Part shown: in pieces, positions 56,717-64,000 of the stretch
How the letters are laid out: every line of letters begins with the position of its first letter
Position numbering within the stretch: position 1 is the first letter of the stretch
Source of the DNA: Phycisphaerae bacterium
Lineage (GTDB): Bacteria; Planctomycetota; Phycisphaerae; UBA1845; Fen-1342
Length of the DNA: 64,000 bases
NCBI GenBank assembly: GCA_028277645.1
Contig: JANQFV010000021.1
Coordinates: forward strand, 22,398 to 86,397
Direction: 5' to 3'
Program-made: the position numbers and the translations under genes
The notes under the pieces: model-generated
Seen by the model: the letters and a program-made list of their open reading frames with translations, nothing else
Told to the model about the DNA's origin: nothing
Databases searched by the model: none

Positions 56717-57796
56717 TCACGCCGGGGTGGCTAGTTCTCGCAGGGATTCCAGGGTCTCGTAGGGGCCTTGTACGATCAGCTCGTCGTTCGGTTGGAGCTG
56801 CACGTCCGGCGGTGGCATGAGGTGCGTCGTGCCGGACGCGTCACGTCGCTCGACAATGCCTACGCCGTGGGCGCTCATGATCTCGGACACCGTCTTCTGA
56901 CACAGCGGCCCGCCGGCGCGGACGTACCAGCGTTGCATCACGATCAGGCGACCATTGATCACGTGGCTGTTGACGATGGACGGCTCGACGGCGGACATCA
57001 CAAATGTCGGCGCCGAGATGGCGGACTGCGACATCGCAATCTTGATGCCGAAGCCCTCGCGGATCTTGTCGGCCATGTTCTGATCGAACATGCGCAGCAC
57101 AAGATTGACGCTCGGGTTCAGCTTGCGGGCGTCGAGCGCGATCTCCAGATTGCCAAGATCGTCGTTCGTCGCGATGATCACACTCTTGGCCTTGGCGACA
57201 TTAGCCTCTTCCAACAGCGTCTCACGCCGGGCGTCGCCGATGAACAGCGGCGCACCGGAACGGCGGACCTCCTCGGCAAACTCGTTGTCCGGCTTCCGCT
57301 CGATGACGACCACGGCTTCGCCGAGCTGCTGCAGCAGCCGGAACGTGCGAATACCCAGTTTCCCCAGCCCGACGAGGATCACGTGATTGGTTAATGACGC
57401 AGCCATGATCTTGCACCAGGTTCGTTCGTTACGTTTGCGATCGCGGAGCATCAGCGCGAACTCCACGATCCCCTCAATGACGACGATTAGCCCCAAGACC
57501 GGCACAACGAAGTACAGCACCCGCAGCACGGCCGAGTCGGGAAATTCCGCCGGCGGCTCACCAAATGCGAGTGCCCACGTGTAGAAGACCGCTTTCGCGA
57601 ATGAGTGTTGCGTCTCCGGCTGGAATAGCCAGAAGCAGACGCCACCCGCCAGCACGAGCGCCGCCATCAACAGTAATCGCATGCGGAAGCGCGCAAACAC
57701 GACGCGGACAAAGCACCACTCGCGCCACGCGCGCGACAGCGCGGGGTGCCGCCGGCTGCTGGGCAGCCGTAATTCGTCAAGTTCGCTAACGTGCAT
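56717..57796 (-). CDS. RCK/TrkA-N domain ion-channel-like protein
   Basis: Two TM segments then VILVGLGKLGIRTFRLLQQLGEAVVVIERK Rossmann and TrkA-C-like tail. Confidence 0.85.
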   Translation of the reverse strand: MHVSELDELRLPSSRRHPALSRAWREWCFVRVVFARFRMRLLLMAALVLAGGVCFWLFQPETQHSFAKAVFYTWALAFGEPPAEFPDSAVLRVLYFVVPVLGLIVVIEGIVEFALMLRDRKRNERTWCKIMAASLTNHVILVGLGKLGIRTFRLLQQLGEAVVVIERKPDNEFAEEVRRSGAPLFIGDARRETLLEEANVAKAKSVIIATNDDLGNLEIALDARKLNPSVNLVLRMFDQNMADKIREGFGIKIAMSQSAISAPTFVMSAVEPSIVNSHVINGRLIVMQRWYVRAGGPLCQKTVSEIMSAHGVGIVERRDASGTTHLMPPPDVQLQPNDELIVQGPYETLESLRELATPA

Positions 57797-57832
57797 TGTC
57801 GTGGCCCAGCGTCCCGCAAAGGTCAGGCGGCG

Positions 57833-59308
57833 TCAACTCAACCGGTCGCTGACCAAGCGTTTGGCCATCTGTGGGTTGGCTCTTCCGCCGGAGAGTTGCA
57901 TGACCTGTCCGACGAGGTAGCCACGGGCCGCGTCCGCCTTCTTCGGATCTTCGCGAGCGGTGTTGATGGCGGTCGCATGCTGTGGATCGGAGAATACCTC
58001 ATCGACCCACTGTGCGATCTGCTCCAAATCGCTGGTCTGCAGCACGCCGATGCGCCGCGCGACTTCCAACGGCTGCTCGTCGTTATCGAGCAGGAGTTCA
58101 GCCACCTGTGCCGCTGCCGTCGCGTTGAGCTGCCCGTCCGTCACCAGATTTGCAAGTCCGGCAAGCTGTGTCGGCGACACGTTCAGTTCCGCGATAGTCA
58201 CGCCGCGCTCGTTAGCGAAGCGCGACCAGCACCCCAGAAACTGCTTGCCGAGAACCACCGGATCGCCGCCGGCGTCTGCCGCATGGTCCATCAGGTCCGC
58301 GGTCGCACGGTCGTCGACCAGCGCTGGCGCGTCATCCGGCGGCAGCTTGAACGCGTGAACGAACCGCGCCGTGCGTGCGACTGGCAACTCCGGCAGGTCG
58401 ATGCGCACCCGAGTGATCCACTCGTTCGTCAGCGTTACCGACGGCAGGTCCGGCTCGGGAAAGTAGCGGTAATCGTCGGCCTCTTCCTTCCCACGCTGCG
58501 GTACGGTGACGCCGCGGGCATCGTTCCAGCCACGATTCGACTTATTCCCCGGCGTGGCAGTAACGCTGGTGTCGCACCATTCATCGACCTGCCGCTCGAT
58601 TTCATATGCAACCGCCGCCCGCAGCGCCCGGAACGAATTCAGGTTCTTGATCTCGACGATCGGCGTCGTGTGCGTGGCACCATCGTGCGTGATTTTCACG
58701 TTTACATTCGGTTCGAATCGCATTTGACCTTTCTGCATGACGGCTTCGCTGACATCCAGGTAGTGCATCAGCCGCTGCAACTCGACGGCAAACGCGTACA
58801 CCTGATCGGCCGCGTTCAGCTCCGGCTCGGTGACGATTTCCAGCAGCGGGATGCCGGCGCGGTTAAAGTCCACGCCCGTTGCGTGTTCCAGATCGTGGAC
58901 ATTCTTACCCGCATCTTCCTCGAGCAGCGCGTGGCGGATGCGGAGGCGCGTAAACCCGCCGGCGTGCGGAAACTCGAAAGAACCGCCCCCGTACAGCGGC
59001 CGGCCGTGCTGCGTAATCTGGTAATTCCGGGGCAAGTCCGGGTAGAAGTAGCTCTTGCGGGCCCAATTCGTCGAGTCAGGGATGGTACATTTCAGCGCGA
59101 CTCCGGCCCGCACGGCCAACTCGAGCGCATGCCGATTGAGCACGGGCAGGGTACCGGGCAGCCCCAGGCAGACTGGGCAGGTGAGGGTGTTGGGCGGCGC
59201 GCCGAATTCGACAGGGCAACCACAGAACAGCTTCGTGCGCGTGGCGAGTTGCACGTGTACTTCGAGGCCGATGATCGGCTCGACAACAAGCCCGTGCATT
59301 CGGATCAT
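57833..59308 (-). CDS. gatB: Asp/Glu-tRNA amidotransferase subunit B
   Basis: EPIIGLEVHVQLATRTKLFCGCP, RKSYFYPDLPRNYQITQ, EADDYRYFPEPDLP. Confidence 0.97.
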   Translation of the reverse strand: MIRMHGLVVEPIIGLEVHVQLATRTKLFCGCPVEFGAPPNTLTCPVCLGLPGTLPVLNRHALELAVRAGVALKCTIPDSTNWARKSYFYPDLPRNYQITQHGRPLYGGGSFEFPHAGGFTRLRIRHALLEEDAGKNVHDLEHATGVDFNRAGIPLLEIVTEPELNAADQVYAFAVELQRLMHYLDVSEAVMQKGQMRFEPNVNVKITHDGATHTTPIVEIKNLNSFRALRAAVAYEIERQVDEWCDTSVTATPGNKSNRGWNDARGVTVPQRGKEEADDYRYFPEPDLPSVTLTNEWITRVRIDLPELPVARTARFVHAFKLPPDDAPALVDDRATADLMDHAADAGGDPVVLGKQFLGCWSRFANERGVTIAELNVSPTQLAGLANLVTDGQLNATAAAQVAELLLDNDEQPLEVARRIGVLQTSDLEQIAQWVDEVFSDPQHATAINTAREDPKKADAARGYLVGQVMQLSGGRANPQMAKRLVSDRLS

Positions 59309-59770
59309 GTCGGTACGATATCGACGATGATACGGGCGAACCAGTCGCGCCGCCTTGCGATTAACGCGCAGACGTGCTATATAGACCTTTTTGGCCGTCA
59401 AGCCCGGCTCAACCCGGCGCGGTCAGACGCCGCCTCGCACGATTCGATCGTCGCACCCGGCGGCAGGCCTCGGAAAACACGGGCGGCGGTCAGGGAAGTG
59501 CCGATCCGCCCGTTCTCGGGAGGAATCCTCCGCGGCGCATCTTTCGGGGTGCGACGCAAGGCGAATCAACGGACGGCAGGATTCCCCACGCCGCCGTGAT
59601 GATGTTTGACCCGCGGCCTGATTTGCAGCGCGGGCGAGCCAGATGGATAACGACAGTGCCCCAACCGGCGCGGAAGCGCAGCGCTCGTGTGTGCGGGCGG
59701 ATGCACCCCGGCCGGGAGCATTGGTTCACATTCAAAGCCAGCGCTAAGGAAGCTGGATTGAATTGAGGAG

Positions 59771-61753
59771 ATGACGATGCCGCAGGTAGGAAACACAGGT
59801 TCGGGTGAACGCGTCTTCAACCCGCCCGCCGACTTCTCGTCCAAGGCGCACATCCGCGATCTCGACGAATATCGCAAGATGTATGAGAAGTCGATCCAGG
59901 ATCCCGAGGGCTTCTGGAGCGAGATCGCCAACGGCTTCTTCTGGAAAGAGCCGTGGACCAAGGTCCGCGAGTACGACTTCAAGGACACGATCTCGATCAA
60001 GTGGTTCATCGGCGCCAAGACCAACATCACCTACAACTGCCTCGATCGCCATCTCGATACCCGCGGCGACCAAGTCGCCATTATCTGGGAAGGCAACGAG
60101 CCCGGCGAAGACGCCAAGCTGACCTACCGCGAGTTGCACGCGGAAGTCTGCAAGTTCGCGAACGTGCTCAAGAGCCACGGCGTCAAGCGGGGCGACCGCG
60201 TTTCGATCTACATGCCGATGGTCGCGGAGCTGGCGATCGCGATGCTGGGTTGTGCCCGCATCGGTGCGGTCCACTCGATCGTCTTCGGCGGCTTCTCGCC
60301 GGATTCGCTGGCCGACCGAATCGTCGACTCGACCTGCGAGTACCTGGTCACGACGGATGGTGTGATGCGTGGTGCCAAGGCCGTCACGCTGAAGGCCAAC
60401 GCCGACGCTGCGATGGATCTGGCTGCGAAGCAGGGTGTGAACGTCAAGAACTGCGTGGTGTACAAGCGTGTCGGCGACAAGGTCGACTGCAACATGAAGG
60501 CCGGCCGCGATCACTGGTGGCACGACGTGATGGCGAATGCCTCGGCCGAGTGCGAGCCCGAGTGGATGGATTCTGAAGATCCGCTCTTCATCCTGTACAC
60601 CTCCGGCTCGACGGGCAAGCCCAAGGGCGTGCTGCACACGACCGGTGGCTACATGGTCTACACGGCCATGACGCACAAGTACGTCTTCGACTATCACGAC
60701 GGCGACATCTACTGGTGTACGGCCGACATCGGCTGGGTGACCGGCCACTCGTACATCGTTTACGGCCCGCTGTGCAACGGTGCCACGACACTGATGTTCG
60801 AGGGTGTTCCGACATACCCGGACGCCGGCCGCTTCTGGGACGTGTGTGACAAGTACAAGGTTAACCAGTTCTACACCGCCCCGACCGCCATCCGCGCCCT
60901 GATGCGTGAAGGTGAGGGCCCGGTGCAGAGCCGCGACCTGTCCAGCCTGCGGCTGCTCGGCAGCGTGGGCGAGCCGATCAACCCCGAAGCCTGGATGTGG
61001 TATCACCGCAATGTCGGTAAGGAACGCTGCCCGATCGTCGATACGTGGTGGCAGACCGAGACCGGCGGCATCCTGATCACGCCGCTGCCGGGCGCCACGC
61101 CCCTGAAGCCGGGGTCGGCGACGCTGCCGTTCTTCGGCGTGCGGCCGATGATCCTGGACGACAAGGGCGAGGAGAAAACCGGCGCGACCGAAGGCGCTCT
61201 GTTCGTTGCCGAGCCGTGGCCGGGCATCATGCGGACGGTCTACGGCCAGCACGAACGCTTCAAAGAGACGTACTTCAGCCGCGTGCCGGGCTTCTACTTC
61301 ACCGGCGACGGCTGCCGCCGCGATGAGGATGGCTACTACTGGATCACCGGTCGTATCGACGACGTGATCAACGTCTCCGGTCACCGCATGGGCACCGCCG
61401 AGGTCGAGAGTGCCCTGGTGTCGCACACGGCCGTCGCCGAGGCGGCAGTAGTGGGCTATCCGCACGAGATCAAGGGCCAGGGCATCTACGCGTACGTGAC
61501 GCTGAAGGTCGGCCATGAGTACACCGACGGCCTGAAGAAGGAGCTCGTCAAGCACGTGCGTTCGGAGATCGGCCCGATCGCAACGCCCGACGTGATCCAT
61601 TGGGCCCCGGGTCTGCCCAAGACCCGCTCCGGCAAGATCATGCGGCGCATTCTGCGCAAGATCGCCGAGAACGAGCCGGATAAGGTCGGCGATACGTCGA
61701 CGCTGGCGGACCCGAGCGTCGTGCAGAACCTGATCGAGAACAAGCCGGCCTAG
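59771..61753 (+). CDS. acs: Acetyl-CoA synthetase (AMP-forming)
   Basis: [76 protein letters not shown]. Confidence 0.97.
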   Translation: MTMPQVGNTGSGERVFNPPADFSSKAHIRDLDEYRKMYEKSIQDPEGFWSEIANGFFWKEPWTKVREYDFKDTISIKWFIGAKTNITYNCLDRHLDTRGDQVAIIWEGNEPGEDAKLTYRELHAEVCKFANVLKSHGVKRGDRVSIYMPMVAELAIAMLGCARIGAVHSIVFGGFSPDSLADRIVDSTCEYLVTTDGVMRGAKAVTLKANADAAMDLAAKQGVNVKNCVVYKRVGDKVDCNMKAGRDHWWHDVMANASAECEPEWMDSEDPLFILYTSGSTGKPKGVLHTTGGYMVYTAMTHKYVFDYHDGDIYWCTADIGWVTGHSYIVYGPLCNGATTLMFEGVPTYPDAGRFWDVCDKYKVNQFYTAPTAIRALMREGEGPVQSRDLSSLRLLGSVGEPINPEAWMWYHRNVGKERCPIVDTWWQTETGGILITPLPGATPLKPGSATLPFFGVRPMILDDKGEEKTGATEGALFVAEPWPGIMRTVYGQHERFKETYFSRVPGFYFTGDGCRRDEDGYYWITGRIDDVINVSGHRMGTAEVESALVSHTAVAEAAVVGYPHEIKGQGIYAYVTLKVGHEYTDGLKKELVKHVRSEIGPIATPDVIHWAPGLPKTRSGKIMRRILRKIAENEPDKVGDTSTLADPSVVQNLIENKPA

Positions 61754-61899
61754 TTAATGCAGGCAACCGCGGGTCCGGCGGCGCGCCGGACCCGCTCTAT
61801 TCCATAGACATACACAAGCGCCGTGGCCCTGTGGTCACGCGCAAACCGGTCCGGCTGACGAACGCCGCTGCCCCCTCGGCGGACAGATAGGATCCACGC

Positions 61900-63297
61900 A
61901 TGAACTGGCGAGGCTTAGTTGTCGTACTCGCAGGGCTCAGTCTGAATCTCTCCTTCGGGGTGCTGTACGCCTGGAGCGTGTTCAGCAAGCAACTGACGTC
62001 AACTGTTGAACAGGGCGGCTACGGCTGGTCGGGCACAGCCGCGACACTGCCGTACACACTCGCGATTGCCGTGTTCGCTGCATCCATGGTCCCTGCGGGT
62101 CGTCTACAGGACCGGCTGGGGCCCCGGGCGGTGTGCTCTGCGGGCGCCGTGTTGTGCGGCCTGGGGCTGATCGTCGCCAGCCTGGGCTCACCACAATCCA
62201 TCTGGCCCGTGCTCGTGGGCTTTGGGGTACTGTCGGGGCTGGGGATCGGTCTGGGTTACGCGGCCTGTACGCCGGCCGCAGTGAAGTGGTTCTCGTCTTC
62301 CAAGAAGGGTTTAATCACCGGCATCGTGGTGGCTGGATTTGGCATCGCGCCGGTCTACATCGCGCCGATGACCAAGTACCTGCTGGCTGAATATGGTATC
62401 GGAACCTCCTTCCAGATCCTGGGTGCGTTGTTCATCGTGTTCGCCGGTGGGGCGGCGCAACTGGTGACAAACCCGAAGCGTAGCGCCGCGGCGGTCCCCC
62501 AGCGCTCATCGTCCGCGGTCGCGACGGCCAGCTCCCGAGATCAGGATTGGACCGGCATGTTGAAGTCCGGGGTGTTCTACTCCCTGTTCCTGCAATACGC
62601 CTGCGCCGCGACGGCCGGGCTGATGGTCATCGGGCACATCGCCAAGATCGTGGCCACCCAATCGGGCAACGCCATTCAATCGGGTTTCATCTTCGTCGCG
62701 GTGCTGGCCATCTTTAACGCCTGCGGGCGTGTGGTGGCCGGGATGGTATCGGACATCATCGGGCGCGCATCGGCCATGGTGTGCGTGTTCACCATGCAGT
62801 GCGTCGTGATGTTCACGTTCACCCAACTGACGACGATGGGGGCGCTTCTGGCGGGGACGGCCTTCGTCGGCTTCAACTACGGAGCGTGTCTGTCGCTCTT
62901 CCCCGCATCGGTCGCCGACCGCTGGGGTACGAAGTACCTGGGCATCAACTACGGGATCATGTTCCTGGCCTGGGGTGTGGGCGGCGTCTTCGGACCACTG
63001 CTGGCCGGTGCCTGTGCTGATATGACCGGCTCGTATGCCACTGCGTATTACGTCGCCGCCTGTCTGCTGGGCATCGCGTCATTCCTGGCGTTGTTGAGCC
63101 AGATCGGCCTGGAGTACCGCTCGGGTGAGGGCGAGTTGGTGATCACGCTACCAAAGCCGTTCCGTCGCAATGGCACGCATCGGGGGCAGGCGGTAGTCAG
63201 CCCCGAACCCACGTCCGACGACGCGTCCCGCCTCGTGCGCGAGACGACCGCCGCAGAGTCCGGTGCAGAAGCGGTCTGCCGAGAGACGGAGGTGTGA
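61900..63297 (+). CDS. MFS transporter, OFA (oxalate/formate antiporter-like) family
   Basis: LNLSFGVLYAWSVFSKQL; GYAACTPAAVKWFSSSKKGLITGIVVAGFG. Confidence 0.9.
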   Translation: MNWRGLVVVLAGLSLNLSFGVLYAWSVFSKQLTSTVEQGGYGWSGTAATLPYTLAIAVFAASMVPAGRLQDRLGPRAVCSAGAVLCGLGLIVASLGSPQSIWPVLVGFGVLSGLGIGLGYAACTPAAVKWFSSSKKGLITGIVVAGFGIAPVYIAPMTKYLLAEYGIGTSFQILGALFIVFAGGAAQLVTNPKRSAAAVPQRSSSAVATASSRDQDWTGMLKSGVFYSLFLQYACAATAGLMVIGHIAKIVATQSGNAIQSGFIFVAVLAIFNACGRVVAGMVSDIIGRASAMVCVFTMQCVVMFTFTQLTTMGALLAGTAFVGFNYGACLSLFPASVADRWGTKYLGINYGIMFLAWGVGGVFGPLLAGACADMTGSYATAYYVAACLLGIASFLALLSQIGLEYRSGEGELVITLPKPFRRNGTHRGQAVVSPEPTSDDASRLVRETTAAESGAEAVCRETEV

Positions 63298-63437
63298 TCG
63301 TCGTCTGACGCGTACAGGCGTCCGGCTGACATGATTCGGTGAAGTTCAGCGGCGCGTCGCCGGGACAATCTGGTCCGGATGAACGCGCCGCTCTTGTGGA
63401 TCGTTGGCCGGGATGCCGCAGCATTGCGCACAACGCA

Positions 63438-64000
63438 TCAGGTGCCACCGAGGAAGTCGTAGCTGATCTTTTTCTGCACGGCCTCGATCTGCACGAACGA
63501 CTGCTTCAAGAGCGATTCTTCGATGGGCCCCAGCCGCCGGTGGTTGACGAAGTTGTCCGGGGACTGACCCGCCTGGATCGCGGCGACCTGCTGGCGCAGA
63601 CGGAGGCGCATGAGCACGTCGTAAGCGATGACGATTTCGTCCCGCGTCGATTCGCGCAGTGCCCCTGTTTCGACCAGCGCGTTGAGCCGCTCCAGCGTAT
63701 TCGTGTCGCCAAGCCCGTCACGTAGCGCGTAGAGACGTGCAAAGCTGACGATGGGCATCATGGCGTCTTTCAGATTGACCTGGCCCGGCTGGACAGCGTC
63801 CGGACTATCGGCGAGCGCCCGGCCGAACATCCGCAACTGGGGCTTGAACAGCAACGAGTTCTGAGCGAAGTGCGGCAGGAACGCCGGAGTCGGGCGCAAC
63901 GCGTCGTTCACGTGCCGGCGCAGCTCGTGGACCAGTTCCACGTCGCCAACCACGCAGCGGAAGTCAAAGAAGATGCTGAACTCCAGGAGTTCCTGCGGCT
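63438..64000 (-). CDS. DUF294-type putative nucleotidyltransferase, C-terminal part; runs off the window
   Basis: Frame is open to the window edge: ELLEFSIFFDFRCVVGDVELVHELRRHVNDALR. Confidence 0.75.
   Translation of the reverse strand, partial: PQELLEFSIFFDFRCVVGDVELVHELRRHVNDALRPTPAFLPHFAQNSLLFKPQLRMFGRALADSPDAVQPGQVNLKDAMMPIVSFARLYALRDGLGDTNTLERLNALVETGALRESTRDEIVIAYDVLMRLRLRQQVAAIQAGQSPDNFVNHRRLGPIEESLLKQSFVQIEAVQKKISYDFLGGT

Noticed and set aside
58700-58730. GGTTCGAATC motif resembling a tRNA T-loop
   Set aside because: Lies in conserved gatB coding sequence, with no cloverleaf or anticodon arm around it.
57791-59599. 602-aa plus-strand ORF
   Set aside because: Antisense shadow of gatB.
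59744-61600. 618-aa minus-strand ORF
   Set aside because: Antisense shadow of acs, a confidently identified gene.
1-64000. CRISPR arrays, rRNA operons, prophage
   Set aside because: No regularly spaced identical repeats, no rRNA-like segments and no phage structural genes were seen; repeats present are palindromic/dispersed families.

Overview
High-GC chromosomal window with bacterial housekeeping and metabolic genes; gene content and repeat style suggest a Planctomycetota-like organism (inference only). Recognisable genes: mqnD-like, dodecin, two PQQ-like beta-propeller proteins, a YceI-like protein, an FtsX/LolD-type ABC exporter, pckA, cytidylate-kinase-like, DHOD-like, nifJ (PFOR), a HypB-like GTPase, a histidine kinase/receiver pair, a NucS-like nuclease, SpoIIE phosphatase, alpha/beta hydrolase, dgt, acetyl-CoA hydrolase-GNAT fusion, ADP-forming acetyl-CoA synthetase, COX15, NifU-like, SPINDLY/OGT-like glycosyltransferase, nucleotide-sugar epimerase, VTT protein, rnd, tsf, rpsB, fliM, a large dockerin-bearing secreted protein, rarA, 5-FCL, nadB, MFS, RCK channel-like, gatB, acs, OFA-type MFS and a DUF294 protein (truncated by the window edge). 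The standout is at 51178-53115. A complete-looking REP-associated tyrosine (Y1/HUH) transposase, bracketed by two REP-like hairpins on each side, sits in frame inside rarA, giving one uninterrupted 645-codon ORF. Several other palindromic or dispersed repeats abut or overwrite gene termini, supplying stop codons, C-terminal tails and in one case the hydrophobic part of a signal peptide. No CRISPR array, rRNA, tRNA or prophage was seen. All functional calls are by-eye family recognition; no searches were run.
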